Under the pieces are notes generated by a model that worked only from the letters and a program-made list of their open reading frames with translations, was not told where the DNA came from and did no database searches. From Pseudomonas sp. PD9R (lineage in GTDB: Bacteria; Pseudomonadota; Gammaproteobacteria; Pseudomonadales; Pseudomonadaceae): a DNA stretch of 64,000 bases. This document shows, piece by piece, positions 9,142-16,713 of the stretch. How positions within the stretch are numbered: the stretch's first letter is position 1; the number at the start of each line of letters is the position of its first letter. The position numbers were made by a program, and so were the translations under genes. The stretch spans positions 62,001-126,000 of the forward strand of contig NZ_JAHTMR010000011.1 in the NCBI RefSeq assembly GCF_019200975.1. Reading direction: 5' to 3'.

Positions 9142-9504
9142 GGCAAGGACTTCTCTTATAGTCGGATCTGTTACCTCAACAACGCTGGCAGAGGCTTGGA
9201 CAGGTCCGGCACCATAGCAAATTGTTCGAAAAAGCACATAGAGGTGCGTTTTTGACGGTCAAAATGAGAACCGGACGGTCGTCTCGGAGTCTACCGACCG
9301 ATATACTCGCAATCTTGCACCGGTTTGAAAGGGTTGCTGTGCGAAAACGCCTGTCAGGTTCATAGGCGATTTCGCAGAGTTTCCCTTTAGGCGCCTTACG
9401 AAAAACGTGACGAACGTAGTATGTTCGGGCTGAATCGTTTTTCTTGAAGACGGCTATTCACCTGAAATACTTATGAAGAGTTACGGGTCAGAGGCACCCC
9501 CGGC
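9142..9504. other. 363-bp divergent intergenic region
   Basis: Separates the MHS transporter (leftward) from the thioesterase (rightward). It holds a 12-base inverted repeat at 9341-9375 (see separate entry) and otherwise no gene-like frame. No convincing sigma-70 promoter stands out by eye. Confidence 0.6.
9341..9375. repeat. Hairpin in thioesterase upstream region
   Basis: GCGAAAACGCCT and AGGCGATTTCGC pair with one mismatch across an 11-base loop. No T-run follows on either strand, so it is not an obvious terminator. It sits 130 bases ahead of the thioesterase gene and may be a leader structure or an operator. Confidence 0.5.
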
Positions 9505-9909
9505 ATGATAGAGCTCGAACAGGAAGATCCGATTCCGCAAGGCGACCTGGCCCTGCAAATCACCGCACTTCCCCGCGAAACCAACGGCTTTGGCGATATT
9601 TTCGGCGGCTGGCTGGTCTCGCAGATGGATTTGGCCGGCACCGCGATGGCCAGCAAGGTCGCCGGCGGGCGCGTGGCAACTGTGGCGATCGACCGTATGG
9701 CGTTCCTGGTTCCAGTGGCGGTGGGCGCTCAGCTCTCCTTCTATACCCAGGCACTGGAAATCGGCCGCAGCTCGATCAAGATGATGGTCGAAGTCTGGAG
9801 CGACGATCCGTTGTCCAGCGAGTGGCGTAAAGTCACCGAAGCAGTGTTTGTGTTCGTCGCCATCGATGGCAGCGGCCGCACCCGTTCGGTTCCGCCCAGA
9901 GCCCGTTAA
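9505..9909 (+). CDS. Acyl-CoA thioesterase, YciA-like hotdog protein
   Basis: 134 residues, one hotdog domain. The segment DIFGGWLVSQMDLAGTAMA is the helix of the YciA/acyl-CoA hydrolase family, with the catalytic aspartate in QMD; the typical N/D-G-FGDIFGG lead is present. It hydrolyses acyl-CoA thioesters in the cytoplasm. The start at 9505 has GAGG nine bases ahead. It stands alone, with the mutarotase gene 74 bases downstream in the same direction. Length and motif fit the family well; chain-length preference cannot be judged. Confidence 0.9.
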   Translation: MIELEQEDPIPQGDLALQITALPRETNGFGDIFGGWLVSQMDLAGTAMASKVAGGRVATVAIDRMAFLVPVAVGAQLSFYTQALEIGRSSIKMMVEVWSDDPLSSEWRKVTEAVFVFVAIDGSGRTRSVPPRAR

Positions 9910-9983
9910 GTTAAAGAGCCGCGTTAAACCCGGTGACCGTTTCGCGGTCCACAGCAGTCCTGTTACTGATTGAGAGCTGTCCC

Positions 9984-10883
9984 ATGAGCACGCCCAACGT
10001 TGAAGCCGTGAAACTGGATGAACTGAATTGCTGGCGCATCCGCCACGGTCAGGCCGAATTGCTGGTGGCCCAGCAAGGCGCGCACATTCTCAGTTATCAG
10101 CTGGCGGGCCAGCCGCCAGTGATCTGGCTCAACGACGAGGCTGTGTTCAAGACCGGCAAAAGCATCCGCGCCGGCGTGCCGGTGTGCTGGCCGTGGTTTG
10201 GCAATCTGGCGCGCAACCCGCAAAGCGTTCAGGCGATGCGCGTCAGCAACGAACCAGCAACGGCTCATGGTCTGGTGCGGGCAATGGACTGGGAACTGGG
10301 CGGTATCGAAGCCGAGGGTGAAGGCCTGAAGGTCGAATTCCTCCTGCCCTACCCTGAAGGCGGCCTGCCCGGCTGGCCACATCAGGTGGACTTGAAGCTG
10401 AGCATTCGTCTGGATGAGCAACTGCACATCAGCCTGACCAGCCACAACCAAGGCACTGAAACCGTCACCATCAGTCAGGCGCTGCACAGCTATTTCGCCG
10501 TCAGCGATGTGCGCAACGTGCATGTCGAAGGGTTAAATGGCTTGAGCTATATCGAGACGCTGGACGACTGGAAGACCGTCACGCAATCCGGCGACCTGCG
10601 TTTTACCGGCGAGACTGATCGCATCTACCTTGATACTCCAGCGAAATTGAGCATTGTTGACCCGACCTGGGAACGGCGTATTGAGCTGACCAGCGTCGGC
10701 TCGCGTACCGCCGTTATCTGGAACCCGTGGATCGAACGCGCCGCGGCATTCAGCGACATGGCCGACGATGGCTGGCAGCGCATGCTGTGCATCGAAACGG
10801 CGAATGTGATGGGTGATGTGGTGAATTTGGTGCCGGGTGCCAGCCATAGCCTGGGTGTGAGTATCGGCAGCAAAGCGCTTTAA
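9984..10883 (+). CDS. D-hexose-6-phosphate mutarotase (YeaD family)
   Basis: 299 residues from the ATG at 9984; 17 further residues upstream are open but GAGAG lies directly ahead of 9984. Aldose-1-epimerase fold: the phosphate-contacting RAGVPVCWPWFG near residue 75, catalytic histidine in ATAHGLVR near residue 95, second histidine in SQALHSYFAVSDV near residue 165 and the acidic residue near 265 in CIETANV. It interconverts alpha and beta anomers of glucose-6-phosphate. A REP palindrome follows the stop codon and probably serves as terminator between it and the convergent DUF3299 gene. Confidence 0.92.
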   Translation: MSTPNVEAVKLDELNCWRIRHGQAELLVAQQGAHILSYQLAGQPPVIWLNDEAVFKTGKSIRAGVPVCWPWFGNLARNPQSVQAMRVSNEPATAHGLVRAMDWELGGIEAEGEGLKVEFLLPYPEGGLPGWPHQVDLKLSIRLDEQLHISLTSHNQGTETVTISQALHSYFAVSDVRNVHVEGLNGLSYIETLDDWKTVTQSGDLRFTGETDRIYLDTPAKLSIVDPTWERRIELTSVGSRTAVIWNPWIERAAAFSDMADDGWQRMLCIETANVMGDVVNLVPGASHSLGVSIGSKAL

Positions 10884-10884
10884 G

Positions 10885-10958
10885 ATCAAAAGATCGCAGC
10901 CTGCGGCAGCTCCTACATAGATCGGTGTAGGAGCTGCCGCAGGCTGCGATTTTTTGAT
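10885..10958. repeat. REP palindrome between convergent genes
   Basis: ATCAAAAGATCGCAGCCTGC... arm at 10885-10917 and its reverse complement at 10926-10958. The A-run on one side and TTTTTT on the other give it the shape of a bidirectional terminator for the mutarotase and DUF3299 genes. Confidence 0.85.
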
Positions 10959-10966
10959 TTACGGCA

Positions 10967-11503
10967 CTACAGATCCGACTCTTTCACCACTCGCACTTTC
11001 GCCGCATCCAGTGCATACGCCGCATCCGCCAGGTCGTTGCTGACTTTCTCGACTTTCAGCGTGCCCGTCACCCACAACGGCGTGTAGATATCGTTGAGCT
11101 TCAAGCCCTTCGGATAGCGCACCAGCACCAGTTGATTCGGCGGCGGTGGCGGCACGTGGATGCAGGCGCCCGGGTAAGGCACCAGGAAGAACAGCGTGCT
11201 GCGGCCCTTGGCGTCGGACTCCAGCGGCACCGGATAACCACCAATGCGGATGTTCTTGTCGTTCATCGACGCCACGGTTTTGGTCGAATACATCACCGCC
11301 GGCAGGCCTTTGCTCTGCTTCATGCCACCCTTTTCGGTAAAGGTGCCATTGGATTCGGGGGAGTTGTGGTCGATTTCGGGCATGGCCTCAAGGGCTTTCT
11401 GGTCCGACTTGGGCATCAGTTCGAGCCAGTCGGTTTCCGGCAGTTCACCGGCATGGGCAAGGCCAGAACCCACTAAAAGAAGAGTCAACAGAAGACGTCG
11501 CAT
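10967..11503 (-). CDS. DUF3299 family exported protein
   Basis: 178 residues from the ATG at 11503, which gives a clean signal peptide (RRLLLTLLLVGSGLAHA, cut near residue 18). An upstream extension of 21 residues would spoil the signal. The mature part has the DUF3299 pattern: GYPVPLE, then FFLVPYPGACIHVPPPPPNQLV near residues 105-125, with a cysteine and histidine that could bind metal, then GTLKVE. Proteins of this family are periplasmic and often found with metal or ABC transport genes; here no such neighbour is present. Function not established. Confidence 0.85.
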   Translation of the reverse strand: MRRLLLTLLLVGSGLAHAGELPETDWLELMPKSDQKALEAMPEIDHNSPESNGTFTEKGGMKQSKGLPAVMYSTKTVASMNDKNIRIGGYPVPLESDAKGRSTLFFLVPYPGACIHVPPPPPNQLVLVRYPKGLKLNDIYTPLWVTGTLKVEKVSNDLADAAYALDAAKVRVVKESDL

Positions 11504-11549
11504 GAAGGTGCTCGGTAAAGGAGAGGACGATGGAACGCCGAGCATTCTA

Positions 11550-11578
11550 GCCCTCTCGGCCCACATGGCCGAGAGGGC
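11550..11578. terminator. Strong hairpin after the GlsB-like gene
   Basis: GCCCTCTCGGCC / GGCCGAGAGGGC, a 12-base perfect stem with a five-base loop, 13 bases past the stop of the minus-strand membrane-protein gene. The T-run (CTTTGTCGTTT) is on the plus strand, so as a minus-strand terminator it lacks a good U-tract. The position still suggests a 3'-end structure. Confidence 0.55.
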
Positions 11579-11590
11579 TTTGTCGTTTAA

Positions 11591-11836
11591 TCAGCTCTTT
11601 TTGATCAATCCGTAGATCACCAGCAACACCACGGCGCCGACCAGCGCACCGATGAAGCCTGCGCCTTGGCCGGCCTGGTAAATGCCCAGCGCCTGGCCGC
11701 CGTAAGTGGCCGCCAGCGAACCGCCGATACCGAGCAGGATGGTCATGATCCAGCCCATGCTGTCATCGCCCGGTTTCAGGAACCGAGCCAGCAGGCCGAC
11801 GATCAAGCCGATAAAGATGGTTCCGATGATTCCCAT
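11591..11836 (-). CDS. GlsB/YeaQ/YmgE family stress-response membrane protein
   Basis: 81 residues, three predicted membrane helices with glycine-rich faces (IGTIFIGLIVGLLARFL, then GWIMTILLGIGGSLAATYGG, then GAFIGALVGAVVLLVIYGLI). The pattern KPGDDSMGWIMTILLGIGG is the family signature. Inner-membrane protein of unknown biochemical role, linked to envelope or general stress in relatives. Its ATG at 11836 has GAGGGAAAT a few bases ahead. A single gene, followed by a strong hairpin. Confidence 0.9.
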   Translation of the reverse strand: MGIIGTIFIGLIVGLLARFLKPGDDSMGWIMTILLGIGGSLAATYGGQALGIYQAGQGAGFIGALVGAVVLLVIYGLIKKS

Positions 11837-11942
11837 GGCATTTCCCTCTGAATGGATAGTTATGCGAAAGCCTAGTCAGACTTTCGCATCCTGCCATGAG
11901 AGAACGGCGCCACCTGAATGGTTCCGCCGCTGCCACATGAAA

Positions 11943-13025
11943 CTATTCGGCGATGAGCGCTTCGACCTTGAGGATCTGCGCGGCCAGGGTTTCGCGGTCT
12001 GCACAACGCAGGTTGGCGTGGCCCACTTTGCGGCCGACCTTGAACGCCTTGCCGTAGTGATGCAGATGGCAATCGGCGATGGCCAGGACCTTTTCGGTTT
12101 CCGGCACTTTACCGATGAAGTTGAGCATCGCGCTCTCGCCGACCTTGGCGGTCGAACCCAGCGGCAGACCAGCCACCGCCCGCAGGTGGTTTTCGAACTG
12201 GCTGCACTCGGCGCCTTCGGTGGTCCAGTGCCCGGAGTTGTGCACACGCGGGGCGATTTCGTTGGCCTTGAGGCCACCGTCGACTTCAAAGAACTCGAAC
12301 GCCATCACGCCGACGTAGTCCAGCTGCTTGAGCACGCGGCTGGAGTAGTCTTCGGCCAGGGCTTGCAACGGGTGGTCGGTGCTGGCCACGGACAGTTTGA
12401 GGATGCCGCTGTCGTGGGTGTTGTGGACCAGCGGATAGAACCGGGTTTCGCCATCGCGAGCGCGCACGGCGATCAGCGAGACTTCGCCAGTGAACGGCAC
12501 GAAGCCTTCCAGCAAGCAAGCCACGCTGCCCAGTTCGGCAAAAGTACCCACCACATCTTCAGGTTTGCGCAGGACTTTCTGACCCTTGCCGTCATAACCC
12601 AAGGTACGGGTTTTCAGAACGGCAGGCAGACCGATGGAAGCCACGGCGGCGTCCAGATCAGCCTGGGACTGGATGTCGGCGAACGCCGGGGTCGGAATCC
12701 CGAGGTCCTTGAACATGCTCTTCTCGAACCAGCGATCGCGGGCGATGCGCAGGGCTTCGGCGCTCGGGTAGACCGGGACGAATTGCGACAGGAACGCCAC
12801 GGTTTCGGCCGGGACGCTTTCGAACTCGAAGGTCACCAGATCGACTTCATCGGCCAACTGACGCAGGTGGTCCTGATCGCCGTAATCAGCGCGCAGGTGT
12901 TCGCCCAATGCTGCCGCGCAAGCATCCGGCGCCGGGTCCAGAAAAGCGAAGTTCATACCCAGCGGAGTTCCCGCCAGCGCCAACATGCGACCCAACTGGC
13001 CGCCACCGATTACACCGATCTTCAT
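11943..13025 (-). CDS. purK: 5-(carboxyamino)imidazole ribonucleotide synthase PurK
   Basis: 360 residues from the ATG at 13025 (GAGG ten bases ahead; a start three codons upstream is also open). ATP-grasp enzyme using ATP and bicarbonate to make N5-CAIR from AIR in purine synthesis. Rossmann-like N-terminus GVIGGGQLGRML, ATP-grasp loop LKTRTLGYDGKGQ near residue 145, and the metal/ATP site EIAPRVHNSGHWT near residue 260 are all intact. purE ends 11 bases upstream, so purE-purK are one operon with purE first. Confidence 0.96.
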   Translation of the reverse strand: MKIGVIGGGQLGRMLALAGTPLGMNFAFLDPAPDACAAALGEHLRADYGDQDHLRQLADEVDLVTFEFESVPAETVAFLSQFVPVYPSAEALRIARDRWFEKSMFKDLGIPTPAFADIQSQADLDAAVASIGLPAVLKTRTLGYDGKGQKVLRKPEDVVGTFAELGSVACLLEGFVPFTGEVSLIAVRARDGETRFYPLVHNTHDSGILKLSVASTDHPLQALAEDYSSRVLKQLDYVGVMAFEFFEVDGGLKANEIAPRVHNSGHWTTEGAECSQFENHLRAVAGLPLGSTAKVGESAMLNFIGKVPETEKVLAIADCHLHHYGKAFKVGRKVGHANLRCADRETLAAQILKVEALIAE

Positions 13026-13036
13026 CGTCAACAACC

Positions 13037-13528
13037 TCAGGCGATGCGTGGGTCTGGATTTTCCAGGACGCTGTCTGTCTGCTCAGCACGGAAGGTTTTC
13101 AGCACTTCATGGAACTGCGGGTGCTTGGCGCCCAGGATACTCGCCGACAACAGCGCCGCGTTGATCGCGCCCGCCTTGCCGATCGCCAGGGTGGCGACCG
13201 GAATGCCCGCCGGCATTTGCACGATAGAGAGCAGCGAATCGACGCCAGAGAGCATCGACGACTGCACCGGCACGCCCAATACCGGCAGGTGGGTCTTGGC
13301 CGCACACATGCCAGGCAAGTGGGCAGCGCCACCGGCACCAGCGATGATCACCTCGATGCCACGCGCCTCGGCTTCTTCAGCGTACTGGAACAGCAGGTCC
13401 GGGGTGCGGTGGGCAGAAACCACTTTCACCTCGTAAGGGATGCCGAGCTTTTCCAGCATATCGGCGGTGTGGCTAAGGGTGGACCAATCGGACTTGGAGC
13501 CCATGATCACGCCAACCAGTGCACTCAT
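13037..13528 (-). CDS. purE: N5-CAIR mutase PurE
   Basis: 163 residues, class I PurE. Motifs: MGSKSDWSTL near residue 10 (substrate phosphate), VVSAHRTPD near residue 40 with the catalytic histidine, and AGAGGAAHLPGM near residue 70. Converts N5-CAIR to CAIR, the step after PurK. AGAAGAGG lies ahead of the ATG at 13528. The roughly 110-base leader contains an intrinsic terminator, which suggests control by attenuation (see findings). Confidence 0.97.
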   Translation of the reverse strand: MSALVGVIMGSKSDWSTLSHTADMLEKLGIPYEVKVVSAHRTPDLLFQYAEEAEARGIEVIIAGAGGAAHLPGMCAAKTHLPVLGVPVQSSMLSGVDSLLSIVQMPAGIPVATLAIGKAGAINAALLSASILGAKHPQFHEVLKTFRAEQTDSVLENPDPRIA

Positions 13529-13562
13529 CGTCGTGCCTCTTCTCTCTGGGCGCCCGCAGGCG

Positions 13563-13600
13563 CGTCAAAAAACAACAAGCCACGCATTATGCGTGGCTTG
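13563..13600 (-). terminator. Terminator hairpin inside the purE leader
   Basis: Perfect stem CAAGCCACGCAT / ATGCGTGGCTTG (13576-13600) followed on the minus strand by TTGTTGTTTTTTG. It lies 35-70 bases ahead of the purE start and downstream of a TATACT hexamer (13644-13649), so transcripts from that promoter must pass it. Confidence 0.75.
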
Positions 13601-13643
13601 ATTGTACGAATTATGGCCGGTCGTAGCCGGCCGAAGGCCGCGC

Positions 13644-13649
13644 AGTATA
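13644..13649 (-). promoter_or_regulatory. Likely purE promoter -10 element
   Basis: TATACT on the minus strand, preceded by G-C-G-G and with a weak CTGTTT about 16 bases upstream. Transcription would start near 13637 and run through a GGCCGG/CCGGCC hairpin (13611-13633) and then the terminator. Confidence 0.5.
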
Positions 13650-13924
13650 CCGCAATACGACAGATAAACAGCCCCCTGCGCGACCATCCGTCATTCACCT
13701 CGGCGGCACCCACTTATTGACTCGAAAGTCAGCCAGCCGCTTCTGACAGCCATAACCCTTAGTTACTTAAAGGTGCCATTGCGCAAACTTCCAAATATTA
13801 AAACCACCCGAACTTATAATCTTCGACATCGGGCAACAGTAAGAAATAGATGCTCGCTCGCAACACCAATACATCACTGTTAATTTTAAGGGCACAACTT
13901 GCTAATCCTATCGTTCTGGAAAGC
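13650..13924. other. Non-coding stretch between purE promoter and peptidase remnant
   Basis: No supported gene. Base composition falls from GC-rich to clearly AT-richer around 13740, the left edge of the patch that holds the metzincin-like genes. Further decayed N-terminal coding sequence of the pseudogene may lie here but I cannot align it. Confidence 0.5.
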
Positions 13925-14279
13925 ATGGGTTACCTCTATTCAGATGAAGTTAAGGCGAAGGATTTGAAACGACCCCACAGGCCAACGTGATCTTGATCAC
14001 CAACGACAACTTGAATTCCAGGGTTGGAGGCGTCTCACGCACTTACCCCCCGTACTACGCCGGCAAATTTGCTATCGCTTCGCGGAACACCTATTCGACT
14101 GTCGGCCATGAAGTGGGCATTTATTGGGAGCCAAACATGAAGACGCTGAAACGCTGTACTACGGCTGGTGGTGTGAGACCTGCATGAGACCCCGTCCAGA
14201 CGGGTTCAAATCCAACTGCTATTCCTTCAGCCCTGCCAACCGGCAAAACATTAAACACCATCTGGCAAATCACGAATAA
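13925..14279 (+). pseudogene. Decayed third copy of the metzincin-like peptidase gene
   Basis: From 13984 the reading frame gives NVILITNDNLNS, then a KFAIASRN segment and HEVG, matching the KFLLLTRDNINS...YAIASI...HEVGH stretch of the two intact genes downstream. Just after HEVG one base is missing: inserting one C in the run at 14118-14120 restores HEVGHLLGAKHEDAETLYYG and continues as GWWCET...ANRQNIKHHLANHE to a stop at 14277, which matches the C-terminus of the intact copies. The 5' third (YLYSDEVKAKD, near 13931) is in a different frame and most of the N-terminus is missing. At least two frameshifts and a truncation, so not functional. Confidence 0.8.
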
Positions 14280-14355
14280 CACTGCCCGTTAGGTTGAGCA
14301 TCGGCACCGCACACTAACGCTCATAATTTCTAACTATTTTTTCAAGGAACCCACC

Positions 14356-14922
14356 ATGTCAAAACGTCCAATTCTGCTGACAGTTTTCATACACGAAGAC
14401 TTGGGAAGCTACAACGAAGACAAACTCTATCTTGATCATTTTGACTGGATTGCAGACAAAATCGCATCTCTCTCCGGCCGGACCATGGACGTTGTATTCG
14501 TCCCACCCTCAGATTCGCCGTTTATCAGTAATATCGATTATAAAACTGACAATATTGGTTCTCTACTGGCGAAACTAAGCTATCAAATAGAGATCCATCT
14601 AAACACTTCACAAAACACAATCGTCGACAACAGCATTCATAAATTTTTGCTATTAACGCGCGACAACATTAACGACGAGATGTTGGGTGCCGCCTACAGC
14701 CCTGGTCAGTTGGGAATCTCTTCCATTACAACAAAAATCGCAGCAGCTCACGAAGTGGGTCATATGTTCGATGCGCGGCATGAAGACAGCGAAGTAAACG
14801 CCGAAACTTATTACGGCATTGCGAAAACGATCATGTACCCAATTGCAGAATCACCCGTAGCATTTCGCTTCAGCGACAAAAATCTGGAAAACATTAAAAC
14901 TTACCTCAATCGATTCGCTTGA
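14356..14922 (+). CDS. Small metzincin-like zinc metallopeptidase, copy A
   Basis: 188 residues. The zinc site HEVGHMFDARH (residues about 133-143) is HExxHxxxxxH, and about 20 residues later TIMYP has the methionine of a metzincin Met-turn. The metzincin glycine is replaced by aspartate. The N-terminal half (LLTVFIHEDLG, then DWIADKI...SGRTMDVVFVPPSDSP) has the alternating pattern of the upper metzincin domain. There is no signal peptide or propeptide, so the protein is either cytoplasmic or exported by another route. AAGGAACC precedes the ATG. AT-richer than its surroundings. I do not recognise a named family. Confidence 0.8.
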   Translation: MSKRPILLTVFIHEDLGSYNEDKLYLDHFDWIADKIASLSGRTMDVVFVPPSDSPFISNIDYKTDNIGSLLAKLSYQIEIHLNTSQNTIVDNSIHKFLLLTRDNINDEMLGAAYSPGQLGISSITTKIAAAHEVGHMFDARHEDSEVNAETYYGIAKTIMYPIAESPVAFRFSDKNLENIKTYLNRFA

Positions 14923-14995
14923 ATGCTTTATCTCTAAACCAATCTATTGCCGACTGCCGGTACGGCGCTGTTCAAACGTTGCACAGGAATTATTT

Positions 14996-15556
14996 ATGCC
15001 AAAACAATTATGGCTGATGGTCTTTATTCACGAAGATCTTTCAGATTATCCCTATCGAGATCTGCGCGATCAATTTGACTGGTTAATATCCGAAATCGAA
15101 GACATTTCCGGGCGACAGATGACGCTCACTTTTGTACCTTCATCAAACTCACCAGAACTCAGTAGCTACGATTATAAAAACAGTGATGCAGCAAGCGCGT
15201 TATGGGGATGGTACGACAAGATCGAAGCCTATAAAGCTTCATCGACTTTCAAATTCGACGACAACCTTCATAAATTTCTCTTGCTGACACGCGACAACAT
15301 CAACAGCGGTGTTGCCGGCATTGCCGCTCCGACGGGACATTATGCAATTGCATCAATAAACCATCGGGCTCCCGCTCATGAAGTGGGCCATATGTTCGAT
15401 GCAAGACATGACGACTATGAGGTGCTTTACAACGGTTGGTGGGATGAAACCATTATGGCTCCAGGCTCCGGTTTCTCCAGTCTCAGGGGCAATGCCAACC
15501 GTTTCAGCGACAAGAACAGAGACAATATCCGTGAGTATCTCGAACAGTTTGACTGA
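14996..15556 (+). CDS. Small metzincin-like zinc metallopeptidase, copy B
   Basis: 186 residues, clearly paralogous to copy A over the whole length (shared VFIHEDL, DYKN/DYKT, HKFLLLTRDNIN, HEVGHMFDARHDD, RFSDKN, DNIREYL). HExxHxxxxxH and the Met-turn TIMAP are intact. It retains GWWDET, lost in copy A but kept in the pseudogene, so the pseudogene is closer to copy B here. No signal peptide. AGGAATT lies ahead of the ATG at 14996. Followed by a bidirectional terminator. Tandem duplication; function unknown. Confidence 0.8.
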   Translation: MPKQLWLMVFIHEDLSDYPYRDLRDQFDWLISEIEDISGRQMTLTFVPSSNSPELSSYDYKNSDAASALWGWYDKIEAYKASSTFKFDDNLHKFLLLTRDNINSGVAGIAAPTGHYAIASINHRAPAHEVGHMFDARHDDYEVLYNGWWDETIMAPGSGFSSLRGNANRFSDKNRDNIREYLEQFD

Positions 15557-15579
15557 CCGCGCTGAACCCTCCCTCTCAG

Positions 15580-15614
15580 AAAAAAGTGAACGCCTCGCTG
15601 GCGTTCATTTTTTT
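15580..15614. terminator. Bidirectional terminator
   Basis: TGAACGCC-TCGCT-GGCGTTCA with AAAAAA ahead and TTTTTTT behind. It separates peptidase copy B from the convergent LysR gene. Confidence 0.9.
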
Positions 15615-15621
15615 GCTTACG

Positions 15622-16533
15622 TCAGGAAGCCGTGCTTGCCGCCCCACCTTCCAGCTTGCGCCACAGCAACCGCACATTCGCCTTGCGCACCAGGGCGCAG
15701 CGGTACAGACGAATCTCCAGCGGTACATGCCATTGCGGGCCACCGCAGACCACCAGTTCGCCCCGCGCCAGTTCCGCGCGCACGCTCAGCTGTGGCACCC
15801 AGGCAATCCCCAGCCCTTCCAGCGCCATGCTCTTCAAACTGTCGGCCATGGCGGTTTCATAGATAGTGGTGAATCGAAGAGCGCGCTGACGCAACAACAT
15901 GTTCACCGAGCGCCCGAGAAACGCGCCGGCGCTGTAGGCCAATAGCGGCACGCTGGCTTCGCCTTCCAAATCGAATAACGGCTTGCCGTCCGCATCTGCC
16001 GCGCATACCGGCAGCATTTCCGTATGGCCCAGATGCATTGACGGGAAGATTTCCGGGTCCATCTGCATCGCGGCATCCGGGTCATAGAACGCCAGCATCA
16101 GGTCGCAACCACCTTCACGCAGCGCATGCACCGCGTCGCCGACGTTGGTTGCCACCAACCGTGTGGCAATGTTCAGGCCTTCGTTGCGGAGCTGGGCAAT
16201 CCAGCGCGGAAAGAATCCGAGCGCCAACGAGTGCGCGGCAGCAACCTGCATCACTTCGCCCTGCCCGCCTTCCAGGTGATGAAGATGGCGCAGGACTTCG
16301 CCGAGCTGTTCAACCACGGTTCGCGCAGTGACCAGAAACAACTGCCCCGCCGCCGTCAGCTCGATCGGCGTGCGTGACCGATTGACCAGTTGCAAGCCCA
16401 ATGCGGCCTCAAGGCTGCGGATTCGTCGACTGAAGGCCGGCTGTGTCACGAAGCGTCGTTCCGCCGCCTGGGAGAAGCTGCGGGTGGCGGCCAGGGCGCT
16501 GAAGTCCTCAAGCCATTTACTTTCAAGATTCAT
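15622..16533 (-). CDS. LysR-family regulator, HypT/YjiE-like, divergent from aspA
   Basis: 303 residues from the ATG at 16533 (GGGAGG ahead). N-terminal winged helix (residues 1-60): the run LESKWLEDFSALAATRSFSQ and the following TQPAFSRRIRSLE match the YjiE/HypT/QseD subgroup I know from E. coli. The C-terminal substrate-binding domain runs from about residue 90. It is divergent from aspA with 180 bases between, the usual arrangement for a LysR protein controlling its neighbour; a TATGC-N7-GCATA palindrome lies between them. A regulator gene is also next to aspA in P. aeruginosa. Effector unknown. Confidence 0.88.
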   Translation of the reverse strand: MNLESKWLEDFSALAATRSFSQAAERRFVTQPAFSRRIRSLEAALGLQLVNRSRTPIELTAAGQLFLVTARTVVEQLGEVLRHLHHLEGGQGEVMQVAAAHSLALGFFPRWIAQLRNEGLNIATRLVATNVGDAVHALREGGCDLMLAFYDPDAAMQMDPEIFPSMHLGHTEMLPVCAADADGKPLFDLEGEASVPLLAYSAGAFLGRSVNMLLRQRALRFTTIYETAMADSLKSMALEGLGIAWVPQLSVRAELARGELVVCGGPQWHVPLEIRLYRCALVRKANVRLLWRKLEGGAASTAS

Positions 16534-16600
16534 CACGTCCTCCCGGACACGCACCAATTTAGGTCACACGCTCGCCGTCAACACGGCGTCACATGGGCAT

Positions 16601-16617
16601 TATGCCGAATGTGCATA
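16601..16617. promoter_or_regulatory. Candidate LysR operator between LysR gene and aspA
   Basis: TATGC-CGAATGT-GCATA, a perfect 5-7-5 inverted repeat containing the T-N11-A core expected of LysR sites. It lies 68 bases from the LysR start and 97 bases from aspA. Confidence 0.5.
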
Positions 16618-16713
16618 GGCTAGTGTTTAACAGCATTGGCCCAAAATTCTCCACAAGCCTAGCATTTGCAGTGTTCCGGCACAGACCGGGTCCATATCGA
16701 GATGATTTCTATC

